The notes beneath the pieces are model-generated. The model saw only the letters and a program-made list of their open reading frames with translations. It was not told where the DNA came from and did no database searches. DNA of 64,000 nt from Crotalaria pallida (Eukaryota > Streptophyta > Magnoliopsida > Fabales > Fabaceae): the NCBI GenBank assembly GCA_037953625.1, contig CM075652.1:18868501-18932500 (forward strand), read 5' to 3'. A program made the position numbers and the translations under genes. Below, one piece after another: positions 35,196 through 46,364 of this stretch; within the stretch, counting starts at the first letter, position 1, and each line of letters opens with the position of its first letter.

Positions 35196-35470
35196 CCAGT
35201 ACGGTGTGGTTCGGGGACGAACCAGGCGGAAGCTGGTGGGCATGTAAGACCCCGGGCTGATGAGGGCGGGGAGTGATTTCCGGTGCAAGAGGCACGAACA
35301 AGGAGCGACTCCTAGCAGACTTCTAAGGGAGGGGTACATGAATGAACCGACGCACCGGAATGAGAGGGTGATCCTGAGACTATGTAGGAATGAGACTACA
35401 TAGTACAGGAAGACTTAAATGAATTGATTTGTACTACCCATATCAACAAGATGCATCTTCTTTTCGGTAG

Positions 35471-35548
35471 TCCATCACTTAAGAACTCCATAGTTAAGCG
35501 TGCTTGACTTGGGGTTAATTCTGGGATTAGTGACCTCCTGGGAAGTTT
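35471..35548 (+). other. 5S rRNA-derived segment, right arm
   Basis: TCCATCACTTAAGAACTCC followed by AGTTAAGCGTGCTTG and GTGACCTCCTGGGAAG. It keeps the box A and box C words, with substitutions in the intermediate element (GGGATTAGTGACC versus GGATGGGTGACC). Confidence 0.8.
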
Positions 35549-35643
35549 TCCCGAGAAGCGTGCGAGTGAGGACAAAGCACGCTGAAAAGACGTGTTGGTA
35601 TGTGGGAACAGTCGCAATTCATTTGCCTGTCAGGGATGTTACA

Positions 35644-36587
35644 CAAGCTGGAGAAAAAAAGACGAGTTTTTGCTAGAAAATAGATCTGAGGTTTAATTTT
35701 CGAAACCTAATGCAACAACCAAATCACATAAAGAAATTTATTCCACATAACATACACGGGATACCTAAAAAACATGTAATACACATGAAAGAACCTAAGA
35801 AACTACACCGCCAAAGTTAAAGTTCGTTTTTGTAGGGAAACGACAATGTAACGAAGATAAAGTTCGTTTTTGCTGGGAAACAATAATTTAACAAAGATAA
35901 AGTTCGTTTGTTGCACCAGAAAAATGAGCTGAGGAAGACAATGGAGCTAGCTCAGCAACACGACGGAGAAAAGGAGCCTCTATAACGTGGAACAAGCTGG
36001 AGAAAAGAAGACGAGTTTTTCAGATCTAAAATATGTGGACAGAGAAATCACCAAAGTAATATGTGTGCCTTTGCCTTTGGGCGCCAGGCTAAACGTCTCC
36101 CCTTCCACATATGATTCAATCTGAGAAGATGTTGACAGGTCATTCAACGAAAAACGGAGTTGCTTTCTAACATAAGGTTACAAGCTTTTAATTACCGTTT
36201 CCTTCGTTTTAAACTCTTTTTACGGGGAGGTCCTTAAACTAGGAAAAACTGGCGCCAATAGGTAACCAAACCGGCACCACCGATGTGACTTTGACTTTAG
36301 GCACCAGGCTAAACGTCTCCCAATACATTATATTTCACTTTTGGAACTGAGAAGTGAGGGCATCGATGCACTTAGCATGGAAATGAGATGAAGCACAAAA
36401 GCAATAAAGGTGGGTGATGGGATGATATCGGTGCACCGTTGTTAGCCAAGATATGTTAGCCTTTGTGATCTACTGAGTTTCTTCATGATAAACTTCGCTC
36501 GTTCGTTGAATTATTTATTTTCTTTCTATGGTGCTACAAAAGTACAAAGGAAAACGGTTGGTATCCATCATAATACAATAACAATAT
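35644..36587. other. Intergenic, short direct repeats only
   Basis: CAAGCTGGAGAAAARAAGACGAG occurs at about 35644 and 35993. A phrase around CCAGGCTAAACGTCTCCC occurs at about 36088 and 36304. GATAAAGTTCGTTT is repeated three times at 35815-35910. This may be the 5' flank of the FAR1-type pseudogene. No gene. Confidence 0.45.
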
Positions 36588-37063
36588 GGCAAAGTCTAAA
36601 ATACTCCAGGCAAAAGTGGAGCATTTTAGTGCTCCGACCACCTTTTTCTTTTTTTTTTTCTAAATTTTTTAACAAAGATTTAGTCAGAATATTTTGTTAC
36701 ACAGATTCGTATACAGATTTATTAGAATGTGTAAATTTTGAATACAGTTTTTACTCAATATAATTTTTTCAGAGCAGAGATTAAAAAAAAAAGTTTAATC
36801 CAAATCATAAAAACTACTGCATATCAATGAAAAGGAATACACAGAATATTTCTGAATTGACTAGATTTTTTTTAAAAAAAAATTAACCTTTGTCAGAGAG
36901 CACAGGATAAAAAAAATTTAAATCCGAAAACAAAAAAAAATATATATTTTGTGAAAAGGAAAATACTTAGGATATTTTTTAATTGACTACATTTAAAATG
37001 AAAAAAAAAAACAGGTAGGAGCATTTTAAGAAAAACTTAGGCAGGAGTACATTAGAATTTGCC
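36588..37063. mobile_element. Probable MITE with decayed inverted ends
   Basis: The left end GGCAAAGTCTAAAATACTCC and the inverse of the right end (GGCAAATTCTAATGTACTCC) match well, continuing through GGCAAAAG / GCCTAAG and AATGCTCC words. About 476 bp, AT-rich, non-coding. Target duplication not clear. Confidence 0.6.
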
Positions 37064-37086
37064 AGAATTGATATTATATGTAGAAG

Positions 37087-37428
37087 GGCTAAACTACTCA
37101 TTTGGTCTCTTCCCTTAATTTTCAATTTTAAATTGGTCTCTTATATTTTTTTGGTTTCATATTGGTCCTTTAAGTTTCTTTTTGCTGTCAATTTGATCCC
37201 AGAATTACTGTTTATTCTATGTGAACCAATATTTTATAGACACGTGTCACTCTCTCTCTCTAACAATATATACGTGGACCAATATGATATTGACACGTAG
37301 GATAAACAATGATTCTGGGACCAAATTGACAGCGAAAAGAAACATAAGGGACCAATATGAAACAAAAAAAGGTAAGAGACCAATTTGAAATTGAAAAATA
37401 AGGTAAGGACCAAATGAGTAATTTAGCC
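37087..37428. mobile_element. Mutator-type MITE (342 bp) with fresh target duplication
   Basis: Ends GGCTAAACTACTCATTTGGTC and the inverse GACCAAATGAGTAATTTAGCC style. The arms pair over about 130 bp around a (CT)n-containing centre. TATGTAGAAG flanks both sides exactly (37077-37086 and 37429-37438): nine bases are expected for Mutator-type insertion and the tenth is shared by chance. Confidence 0.9.
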
Positions 37429-37470
37429 TATGTAGAAGTAATTATTTTTTCATATAACATAAATAAGATA

Positions 37471-37743
37471 CTCCCTCCGGCTCGAATTATAAGCAACAAA
37501 AAACATACTAATGTTGGTTTAAAACATAAGCAAAATTAACTAATTTTATTCAATTTTGTTTCATTCCCAATGTCTTATTCCTAAAACATCTCTAGAAAAT
37601 TTTTATTTATTTAATTTTTGTTTCATTCTCAATACTATTTTTCTAAAATACCTCTGTTATTTGAGAAAATTAAATATAATCAACTAACATCTTTAATAAA
37701 TGTAAAAATAATTAGAATGATTTATAATTCAAGCAAGAGGGAG
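37471..37743. mobile_element. Stowaway-type MITE
   Basis: Starts CTCCCTCCGGCTCGAATTATAA after TA; the right end is a decayed inverse (TTCAAGCAAGAGGGAG). Collinear with 4002-4284 and 25586-25869. Confidence 0.85.
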
Positions 37744-38013
37744 AATTAGATTGGGATCGTCTAACATATCCAATCCAATGTTCCTCTGACATAGCTAATC
37801 CAATAACTTAAAGTCTGCCATGCATATTTTATTTATTAAAAAAAAAAACCAAAATACAAAAAGAGCATATCCATATAGTTACCACAGTGTCACTGCCTCA
37901 ATGCCATGCTCGACATCAATTGAACCATCGTCTCAGACGCCAGCAATCGCGTCATCGCCGCCGCCGCGTGAATAGTTCCTCTAGTCTCGATCAAAACTAG
38001 AACCACCACAGAG
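37744..38013. other. Intergenic, no gene seen
   Basis: Flank of the gypsy insertion. A GC-richer patch (CGCCGCCGCCGCG) at about 37960 might be host exon or untranslated sequence, but no frame can be supported. Confidence 0.4.
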
Positions 38014-38024
38014 ATGAACTCAAC

Positions 38025-38281
38025 TGTTAGGCTGAACTAGGTAATATAGAAGGGGAAGGGGATAGCAAGAGAGAAGAGAGAAGAGATAAAATTAAACTTA
38101 ACACTTTTCTTGCTTACGGCAGCCAAGCTGCAAATAGATATAGAGAAAATCCCTAGTTCACAAGAGCAAATAACTATGGGCCAAACCCAAATACAACTAA
38201 AACATAAAATACTGAAAAGTTAAATGTATGTAGTCACTAAGCCACTTGGGTTTGACTCTGATGCGGGCTGTTGGCCCAACA
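38025..38281 (-). repeat. 3' LTR of the gypsy element
   Basis: 257 bp, starting TGTTGGGCCAACAGCCCG and ending TTCAGCCTAACA on the minus strand. The pol reading frame runs into it and stops at 38197. No 5' LTR exists in the window. Confidence 0.75.
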
Positions 38282-40975
38282 TTGCCCTCCTCTTGAACAG
38301 TTCCCTTGTCCTCAAGGGTAGGAACAGCAGCAGATGAATGAGTAGAGTGGGCCTCTTGACCCGGTCCAGTAAGCAAAGTGGAATGAGAAGTGGAAGGTGG
38401 AAACCCTAAAGTTGGAGCCGTTGGCAAGGGGTGGCGTGTCAAGGACGGTGCACGTGGCTCGAGAGCCAGCTGGCCAGCACATGGGGAAGTACTTACACAA
38501 TTACTTTTGTACTTAGAGAGACCAGAAGTTTGAATATCAAAGGGCTTTACATCACTTGTTTCAGACAAACTCTCTATCTCTTTCTCTTTCTGCTCTTTCT
38601 TCTTAGAAACAACCAAAGTGTTCTTCTCCTTGTTCACTAAAAAACACGGTTGTTTTGGCTCTGTAAATGCCTTCTCTTCCAACAGCTGCCTCATGGGGCA
38701 TGGAAACCCAGCCCTCTCTTCAAAAACCCCAGACGTATTGTCAATACCAGGAGCACCCATGACCACCGGAGAAGTGGGAGTAGGTGGAGAACGCTCCTCC
38801 ATAGTAAGCGAAGCACCGTCTTGGGCGGTGGCGGGAAGCGGAACGTGTTGTGTTGCTGGGTCGCCGTGAAAACGACGGAGGAGACTTACATGAAAAATAT
38901 TGTGGATTCGAGAGGAGGGAGGAAGATGCAGGCGGTAGGCTACTTGTCCGATGCGGTCCAAGATTTTATATGGCCCATAGAAACGACGAGAAAGTTTCGG
39001 TGAGGGCCGACGGTGAAGAGACTGTTGGCGGTGGGGTTATAGCTTCAACAAGACCCATTCTCCAACCTCAAAGGTAATATCTTTACGTTTTGAATCAGCT
39101 TGTGCCTTCATTCTTTGCTTGGATCTGATGAGATGGAACTTTAAATCCTGTATTAATCGCTGTCTTTCATCCAAGGATGTGTCCAAAGAGGGGATCTTGC
39201 TGCTGCCAGCGACGTAGTCTTTGAGGGAAGGAGGAGGTCGACCATACAGAGCTTGAAAGGGCGACATGTTGATGGAGGAGTGGTGAGAGGTATTGTACCA
39301 GTACTCAGCTAAGCGAAGGAAGCGATACCATGTACGGGGATTTTCACTGGCAAAGCACCTGAGGTATGTCTCTAAGCAACGATTAACAATTTCTGTTTGA
39401 CCATCCGTTTGGGGGTGGTATGCTGAGCTATATTTCAATGTTGTCCCTTGTAGACGAAACAACTCTTTCCAAAAGTGGCTGAGAAAGAGCTTATCGCGAT
39501 CGGAGACTATGGATTTAGGCACACCATGGAGGCGGACTATCTCAGTAGCAAAACGAGCTGCAAGGTGTTCTGCTGAAAACTTGGATGGTAGAGCCACAAA
39601 ATGAGCATACTTGGAGAGGCGGTCGACAATAACCCAAATCACTGTATGGCCATGAGAAGCAGGTAAAGCCACTATAAAATCCATGGATAAATCTTCCCAA
39701 ACTCGAACTGGTGTAGGTAGTGGTTGGAGTAATCCTTGTTGTTTATGTGGTAGGTATTTGTGTGTTTGACAGGTTAAACAGGACTGGATGTGGTCCCTTG
39801 TCTGAGTGTAAAGGCCTGGCCAGTAGCACCAAGAAGCAAGACGAGCCAAGGTTGGTTTGAGACCAGAGTGACCAGCCTGCGGGGAAGCATGAAATTCAGA
39901 AATGAGTGACTGTCGCAACCCCGGTAAATCAGGTATAAATATCCGATCCTTGTAATACAACAACCCCTTGGAAAGATGGAACAACTTCTGATCTTCTTCT
40001 TTTGATTCACAACTATGGATAAATGCCTGACCCTCACTGGAAGCATAGAAGGTGGATAAGTTTTGCAGCAGATCAGGGAAAGGGGAGGAAAGAGCAGCCA
40101 AGATGGGAGACTCATCAGAGTGTCTCCGAGAAAGGGCATCTGCAACCAGGTTAGTTTTCCCCGTTCTGTAAATAATGTCATAGCTGTAACCAATTAATTT
40201 TGGGGCCCATTTCTGTTGTTCTGGGGTATGGAGTGTCTGTGTCATAAGGTGTTTGAGGCTCTGCTGGTCTGTTTTTATTTTGAAATGCCGCCCGATTAAA
40301 TATTGTCTCCATTTTTTAACAGATTCAGTGACTGCAAACATCTCCCGAACGTATGCAGAGGCGGCTTGCATGCGGGAAGACATCTTCTTGCTGAAATAAG
40401 CCAAAGGGTGGCCTTCTTGGGACAAAACAACACCAATAGCGACGCCCGAAGCATCAGTTTCTACCTCGAAGTCCTTGCTGAAATCAGGCAGCCGAAGGAC
40501 TGGAGTGCCCATCATTGCATTTTTTAAATTTGTAAAGGCCAAAAGAGCCTCATCTGTCCATGTAAAAGCATTATTTTTGAGGAGGTCGGTGAGCGGAGAG
40601 GCGAGAGTGGCATAATTCCTTACAAACTTGCGATAGAAACCAGTGAGACCTAAGAAACCGCGGGGTTGGGTGAGGGAGCGCGGTGGTGGCCAATCTGCCA
40701 TTGCTTTGATCTTGTCCCGATCGGGGCTAACCATACCTGCTGATATAATATGACCTAGGTAGCTAATGGAATTAACACCAAAAATACACTTGGAAAGTTT
40801 AGCGTAAAATTGGATAGAGGCTAGTAAAGACAATACAATATGCAAGTGCTGGACATGATCTTCTAAACAGGAGCTATAAATTAAAATATCGTAAAAAAAA
40901 ACTAAAACAAACCGACGCAAGTGTGGTCGAAGAAGGTCATTCATGGCCGCTTGAAAGGAAGATGGGGCGTTTTTG
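38197..40975 (-). pseudogene. gypsy pol: reverse transcriptase C-terminus, RNase H, integrase
   Basis: The minus-strand frame contains NAPSSFQAAMND and a reverse-transcriptase active-site region reading FYDILIYS (usual F-D-D-I, so the first Asp is Tyr). Then follow the RNase H (VETDASGVAIGVVLSQ, TDQQSLKHL), an HHCC-like integrase N-terminus (HASPQAGHSGLKPTL, C-x2-C at CLTCQTH) and the integrase core (DFIVALP, VIVDRLSKYAHF, HGVPKSIVSDRD, SAYHPQTDGQTE). A single in-frame TAA after EWVLLKL interrupts the C-terminal part, which resumes (DRIGQVAYRLHLP, IHNIFHVSLLR). Missing upstream domains, the Asp loss and the stop make it inactive. Confidence 0.9.
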
Positions 40976-41153
40976 TGTGGATTATCGCGCACTAAATGCT
41001 ATTATTGTCAAAGATAAATTTCCTATGCCTACCATTGATGAATTACTTGATGAGCTACATGATGCTAATATTTTTTCAAAGATTGACTTACGTTCAGGTT
41101 ATCATCAGATTCGCATGGATCCTCAAGACACTCATAAAACTGCTTTTCGGACT
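40976..41153 (+). pseudogene. Inverted reverse-transcriptase N-terminal segment
   Basis: The plus strand encodes RFCVDYRALNAIIVKDKFP, ELLDELHDANIFSKIDLRSG and YHQIRMDPQDTHKTAFRT, the fingers/palm part of the same gypsy reverse transcriptase that should precede NAPSSF on the minus strand. About 15 residues between KTAFRT and NAPS are absent. It is head to head with the main block. Confidence 0.9.
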
Positions 41154-41164
41154 ATGAACTCAAC

Positions 41165-41889
41165 CCACAACTATCACCATTGAGAACCTCCAGGGCGGGA
41201 ATAATGTGTCACTGTCCACCACCAAAAACCCATCCCGACAACAACCATGCAGTCCAGAGAAACCTTGAACCGCCCGTCGTGAATCGTCTAAATACCGGTG
41301 TATATGATATAAATGAAAAAAAGAACCCTTCAAAACCGCAAATCAATAACCAAACAATAATGGTGGTAACAGCTGGTTGGAAATTTGGTGGTGCTTGTCA
41401 AAAGTTATGTTACTATTATTATGGTAACTAGTTTGTGACATTACATGCAGCAAATTAACAATAGATTATAGGGAAAATTATTAGTTAGTCGATCGTTAAT
41501 AGTTTATTTTTTAAATAAAAAAATTCAAAAATTAAATAATGGATGATGGTTAATCTCCTAGACCATGTGATCCCCGACCACCTAATAATTGCTCAAATTA
41601 TAGATGGTGACTTGCGTCTGTCCCTCTAACATAGACGCATTAGAAACCATGAGATGAATCCGATGATTCAGAATGTGCTGCATGTTTATGTTTATTTTAT
41701 AACATTTTTTTAATACACAAATAAAATGAAAAGAAGGCCACATGCTTCAGATGCTATTACTATTCACCTTCTTTAGAAACAAGCACATTTTTGAGAAATT
41801 GTTTCATAGCAGAATGGAATTACCATTATTTCGGGTCAGTTTATTTAGTTTTCATAACTGATGGAACATAAGAAAGTACACCAAATTAA
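41165..41889. other. Intergenic, lectin 3' flank
   Basis: No gene supported. It contains the 3' untranslated and polyadenylation region of the minus-strand lectin in its upper part; AT-rich elsewhere. Confidence 0.45.
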
Positions 41890-42750
41890 TCATGCAGTGA
41901 AATGTGCAACAGACACATTATTCTTCATGGCAGCATGATTGTTGCCATTCAAATTTGTAGTAAAATACCAGGAAAGAACATCATGTGTTTCAAATGATCC
42001 AGGATCACCAGCTCCAGCAGAAAAACCAACGCTCACCCACTCTGGGAGGATTGCCTTTAAATCAACAGAAGCGGCTATAATATTACTTGTTTCATCTGAA
42101 GGATAGGATAGAGATACTGTTAACGAATTGGTGGGAGCTTTATAGATTATGACAACATTGGCTACTTCACCATCCCTCCAATCCCATTTCACTGTTTTGA
42201 TGGATTCAATAGAGTTGACATCTACTCCAATATGTTTATAATCTGGATCCCAGGGATTGTATGTACTGCCAAAGTAAGTATCAAATTCAACTGCAACAAT
42301 TTGGTTATCAGCATTATAATCTGAACTATTAAAAAGTCCAAAATATCCCGGGGTTGAACCAGAAGGGATTTGAGAATTAGCAGGAGCAAGAAAAAATGTT
42401 AAACCATCTGAAGTTTTGCTTGAGTCATTTGCTTTCACAACAAAAGAAAAGGAAGTGGCAAAGCTTGCTACATTGCCAGTGGTACTCTCCCAAATTTGCA
42501 AAGGGGCAGCATATAGAGCTCTGCCAGTAGACCTTATGGGTGGTTGGCTGACGTCGGTAAGTTGTAATACCCCTGTTGATGAAACAGAGGTAGCTTCCTG
42601 GAAGAGGAGGTTCGGTTGGTTTGGCACAAACTTATCGAAGTAAAAGGTAAGGTCATTGAGAGAGTACACTTTGCTAAGCAGCAAGAGGAAGAAAGCTACG
42701 AAGAAGGTGGCAATAAGTGTTTGATTTGGTGTTGAGTTTGAAGGAGCCAT
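41890..42750 (-). CDS. Legume lectin (secreted, single exon)
   Basis: 286 aa, intact, started at the ATG at 42750. Residues 1-30 are a signal peptide with a long hydrophobic core (LIATFFVAFFLLLLS); the mature start is near LNDLTFYFDKF. The Lectin_legB beta-sandwich follows: SDG at 114-116 with the carbohydrate-binding Asp, and the Ca/Mn loop VAVEFDTYFGSTYNPWDPDYKHIGVD written as E155, D157, N165, D168 and H173. The loop has three or four extra residues between D157 and N165 compared with many seed lectins, a form I recall from Medicago/Trifolium lectins. VSVGFSAGAGDPGSFETHDVLSW holds loop D. Possible N-glycosylation sites are N108, N141 and N278. It probably binds a sugar in the apoplast or vacuole. 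It is not a receptor kinase: no membrane segment or kinase follows. Confidence 0.95.
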   Translation of the reverse strand: MAPSNSTPNQTLIATFFVAFFLLLLSKVYSLNDLTFYFDKFVPNQPNLLFQEATSVSSTGVLQLTDVSQPPIRSTGRALYAAPLQIWESTTGNVASFATSFSFVVKANDSSKTSDGLTFFLAPANSQIPSGSTPGYFGLFNSSDYNADNQIVAVEFDTYFGSTYNPWDPDYKHIGVDVNSIESIKTVKWDWRDGEVANVVIIYKAPTNSLTVSLSYPSDETSNIIAASVDLKAILPEWVSVGFSAGAGDPGSFETHDVLSWYFTTNLNGNNHAAMKNNVSVAHFTA

Positions 42751-42799
42751 TGTGTACTTGATTAAGATTTTGGTGCAGAATGAGGAAACCTTTGCTACT

Positions 42800-42807
42800 T
42801 ATTTATA
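42800..42807 (-). promoter_or_regulatory. TATA box of the lectin gene
   Basis: TATAAATA on the minus strand, 50 bp upstream of the ATG, leaving a 5' leader of roughly 20-25 nt if transcription starts about 30 bp downstream. It is the only good TATA match close to the start. Confidence 0.65.
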
Positions 42808-42810
42808 CTA

Positions 42811-43383
42811 GTTTGAAGAGTAACACTTCAATTCATGTAACATTATTGTTTTTTTTATGGGAGTATCAACTTCACGTGATTACTGATTAATCATTATTAG
42901 CGTGCATCACATGGTCGTAGCTGGCTAGCTGCTAGTATAAAATACTTTTTTTTTTTAAAGCAGATATAAATTAAAATGAGTAAAATACTTTGTACATCGT
43001 TTATTTGGAATAATATATTTGCATAAATCAACAAGCAATGATTAAGAAACTTACATAAAGAAGCATACTCATAAATTTACACATTAGGATTTGACATTTG
43101 TCATTTAAGTTTTTTTATTTAATTTTTTTTAACTTAAAAATAACAAGTGTCATAATCTTATGTGTAGTTTTGTAGGCTTGTAGGTCTCTAAATCATTTTT
43201 CTAAACGAAATCGTACATTAACAAGACTTCCTTAAAGATTTAGAAAGAAGAGAAGTTTAATATAGTGCTCCCTCTATTAATTAAGGATAATTTGAATTTT
43301 GGAAAATTTGCTATAATTAAAGAAGTTGCTTAATATTGTTAATGGTATTTGTTACAATAATAGATAATGATCTTTGTGGGAAG
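42811..43383. other. Lectin upstream region
   Basis: AT-rich, no gene. A decayed Stowaway end (GCTCCCTCTATTAATTAAGG) stands at about 43267. No seed-type RY box (CATGCATG) is evident near the promoter. Confidence 0.45.
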
Positions 43384-44848
43384 TGTAACATCCTAAATTT
43401 TAATCCCAAGAACAAAGAAAATAATAAGAGGGTTTAAGTGTAGTGGTTCGGACCTCGATCCGACCAAACCTATCTTAGCCGACCAACGAGCACCGTTCGG
43501 GATCATAAGCCGACCTCGTTCCGCCTCACACCCCTTGTCAGTAACCAACCTTCTTGGGTTTAAAGGACTTTAGAACCGAGCATGTAGTGCTGAGCTCGTG
43601 AGAACCGAGCATGTAGCTCTGAGCTCGTGAGAACCGAACAGTGAGAACCGAACAGTAAGAACCGAACTCATGGGAATCGACGTCATTTTGTGTTACACCC
43701 CTCGACAGCGATATGTCAAACACATCGAGTCGCTTCGCGTCAGCTGATCTTAAGTAGTAACCAGTCTTCTCGGGTTTAAAGGACTGTGAACCGACCATCG
43801 AGAGGTCACACCGACCTCGCATCAACGTCAAGCATCTCAGTCTCCACGTGCCTAGAAATTCGTTAGAGAGGCTAAACCGATCTTGCACCGACGTCAAGAT
43901 ATCTCGGCCTTCACGCGCCGAGCATTTCACTTTACATGTCTAATTCTGAGCAGGTGCGATCACGCGACTACTAAAAATATGCTAATTTCCTGTGAATTTT
44001 CTTGTAAATATAGAGTAAATATTCGCAGGAAATCCATTTCCTGCGGATTTTGTTACGAATAATAATACGCATGTAATTCTTTCGTGGATAATTATTTGCT
44101 GCGAATTTTAAGTCGCATGAAATTACTTACGCATTTTGTTATGCATTTTGTTTAATAATCCGCAACATCTTTGTCATAAATTTATCAATTTTACATGGAA
44201 AGTTCATGCGGTTTCTTTAGGTAGATTTTTGCAGGAAAATCTGCAGCACGCAAACTCGCAAGAAAAGCCGCATGAATTAATTCGTGGGAAATTCTGCAGC
44301 AAAATTATCCACTATTCAATTTGCTAAAAAATCCGTAAGAAATTTCATAGGAAAATCCGCAAGAACATTTTTCACAGAAAAATCCGCAAGAAAATATTTC
44401 ATAGGAAACTCCGCAAGAACAATGTTCACAGAAAAATCCGCAAGAAAGTAATTTGTAGGAAATACCAATTTGTAAGAAAATCCCAAGGTAGTGAATTTCG
44501 TATATTCGTAGGAAAATCTACAGCAATTAATATTTGTAAGAAAATTTATTTTGCATGTAAATCCCTAAAAAATAATGTGATTCATATTAAATTTGCAATA
44601 ACAACCACATATATAACGTACCATTTTTTCTCCATATATAATTTTTGATGTAGCTAAATATTTTTAGAACAAAATTACCAACAATAATTCAAAATTGAAC
44701 AAATTCTTAAGTCTAAACAAAATTCTAAAATTCATAAAGCATCAAAATATTTTAACTAATAAATTCGCCATTTAACATAGAAGATTTATATTATTTGCCC
44801 TACTCCTTCCCTAAAACATCATCTTCATCTTCATCTTCATCTTCATCT

Positions 44849-45268
44849 TCATCTCCATTTCCATCCATAATCATAATCTTCCTCTTCATCATCGTCATTG
44901 TCATGACTTTGCCGAGAAGAAGAAGAAGAGGCAGCAAATCCCAAGTGTTGCATCAATAGTTGTAATTGATGTTTCGTTTCACTCAGTTCCTTTTTCATCT
45001 CTAGCTTCTCTTGTTGTTCTTTTTGCAATGACTCATTTAAAGCATGAACTTGAGTCCTAATTGCATCAACATCTTCTGGAGGGGTAGAAAACATATTCGA
45101 AGATTGAACTAGAGTCCTGCCTACAGAGCCAAGACCAAAGATTTTTCCTTTATTCTTTCCACCATTTGCATCTACCCATATATATATATATATATATATA
45201 TCCATATCGGAGGGCATAACATTAGTTTGCTGACTGCCATCTCCGTTATCTTCTCTCAACGGTGACAA
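44849..45268 (-). pseudogene. CACTA transposase-associated C-terminal exon
   Basis: About 139 codons. WVDANGGKNKGKIFGLGSVG resembles the C-terminal phrase of plant Ptta/En/Spm transposase-type proteins; a coiled-coil (ALNESLQKEQQEKLEMKKEL) and an acidic tail follow. A TA-repeat-encoded Tyr-Ile run sits before it, so the upstream part of the frame is not real protein. No tnp2 core (DDE) is visible, so the element is non-autonomous. Confidence 0.6.
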
Positions 45269-45298
45269 GCTTCGGGAAGAACACTAACTTTTTTTGTT

Positions 45299-46364
45299 GA
45301 AATTTTTCCTGCACCACAGTTTTGAATAACAATGAACCACACAAAAATAACCTTTATCATGTTTATGAGTTGACATTATAATGTTTTAACTACTATGATA
45401 CCAAAAGAACCTATGACAACATCATGAGCCAACCAAAGTCATCATGTATAACAACGACCAAACCATATGAGCATGCAACATGTTTATAATCTATTAAGTC
45501 ATTCCCACAAATCTTAGAGATACATCCAATATCATTCACAATATCAACAAACATAACACCCAATAAATCAATGTTATAAACATATAAAAAAAATCAACAT
45601 ATAAAGGGGTCACTTAAGCTGCATATATATAAAGTAGCCCAAAAAAATTAGCATAAGCACCCATTCATAATTATATTTTAATTATTATGGTATCGAAAGT
45701 AATTATAACAATTCCAGATAGTATTCTGCATTCCTGTTATTGATGATTAATTACTTTTCAGTAATGCTAGTTTAATAGCTACTAAGAAATGAAATGTCGA
45801 ATGATTGTTATGCAACGAATATGTTCATTGCATAGACTAGTTATGTTTCTCTTATAGTCTCTCTTCTTGAATTAATTTATCTGTTTATTATATTTGGATA
45901 CAACAGTAAACTTGAGAAATACACTCAGTTTGTAATTCAACAGTATTAGCTATCTATTCTGCATTATGGTTCCAGTATTTTATGTCTGACAGTAAATTTG
46001 GACTTATGGATGTACTGACAGTAAATTTGGACTTATGGATGTACTGAAGGCTGCTATTGACAACATTGCAGAATAAGGAAAACTAGAATAAGACCACTAG
46101 TAATTCTACAAAAGGAAAAGCAATTGATTTCACCTGACATCAATTGATTTCCGGAACCTGACATCTTTAATTCAACCTACAGCAATTGATTTTTCCAAGG
46201 TTAGATAAATCAATTTCACAGGCTTAGAAAAAAGACAAAAAATGATAGAAGGAAGCTAACCAAGCATTCAGCAGTTGCTGAAAAAAAAAATAAATAAATA
46301 AAAAAAATAAAAAGAACGGATCATGGATATGGAAACTGAAATGGTAACTTGGATTGCTTTCAAA
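45299..46364. other. CACTA interior, no gene seen
   Basis: Non-coding. CAATTGATTT occurs three times at about 46118-46193, and a 26-bp phrase beginning GACAGTAAATTTGG is repeated in tandem at 45990-46045. Confidence 0.45.

Larger units (their letters stand above)
35025..35643. mobile_element. Inverted pair of Cassandra-like 5S-bearing ends
   Basis: The left border TGTAACGTCCCTGGCAGGCAAAT is repeated in inverse at the right border (ATTTGCCTGTCAGGGATGTTACA). Each arm (about 175-180 bp) contains a 5S-rRNA-derived segment: minus strand at about 35195-35125 and plus strand at about 35471-35548. Flanks CAAGT (35020-35024) and CAAGC (35644-35648) may be a decayed 5-bp duplication. Cassandra elements are TRIMs with 5S sequence in LTRs that are normally direct repeats; here the arms face each other around 260 bp of unique sequence. 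Confidence 0.75.
38025..41153 (-). mobile_element. Ty3/gypsy element, 5'-truncated with inverted end
   Basis: The 3' end is intact on the minus strand: a purine tract AAGAGGAGGGCAA, then a 257-bp LTR (38281-38025, TGTTGGGCC to GCCTAACA). At the other end the normal pol reading stops at about 40970 and the preceding reverse-transcriptase part lies on the plus strand (40976-41153). The duplication ATGAACTCAAC (11 bp, 38014-38024 and 41154-41164) flanks the whole block. The short LTR suggests a Reina-like chromovirus, though no chromodomain is evident. Gag and protease are missing. Confidence 0.8.

Noticed and set aside
35471..35548. A functional 5S rRNA gene
   Set aside because: Only about two thirds of the gene is present, with substitutions in the intermediate element and no tandem units. 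It is part of a Cassandra-like end.
43538..43930. 130-codon minus-strand frame with a copy at 55444-55629
   Set aside because: Both lie in the two LTRs of element F at the same place. It is LTR sequence with GAACCGAGC-type repeats, without a recognisable protein.
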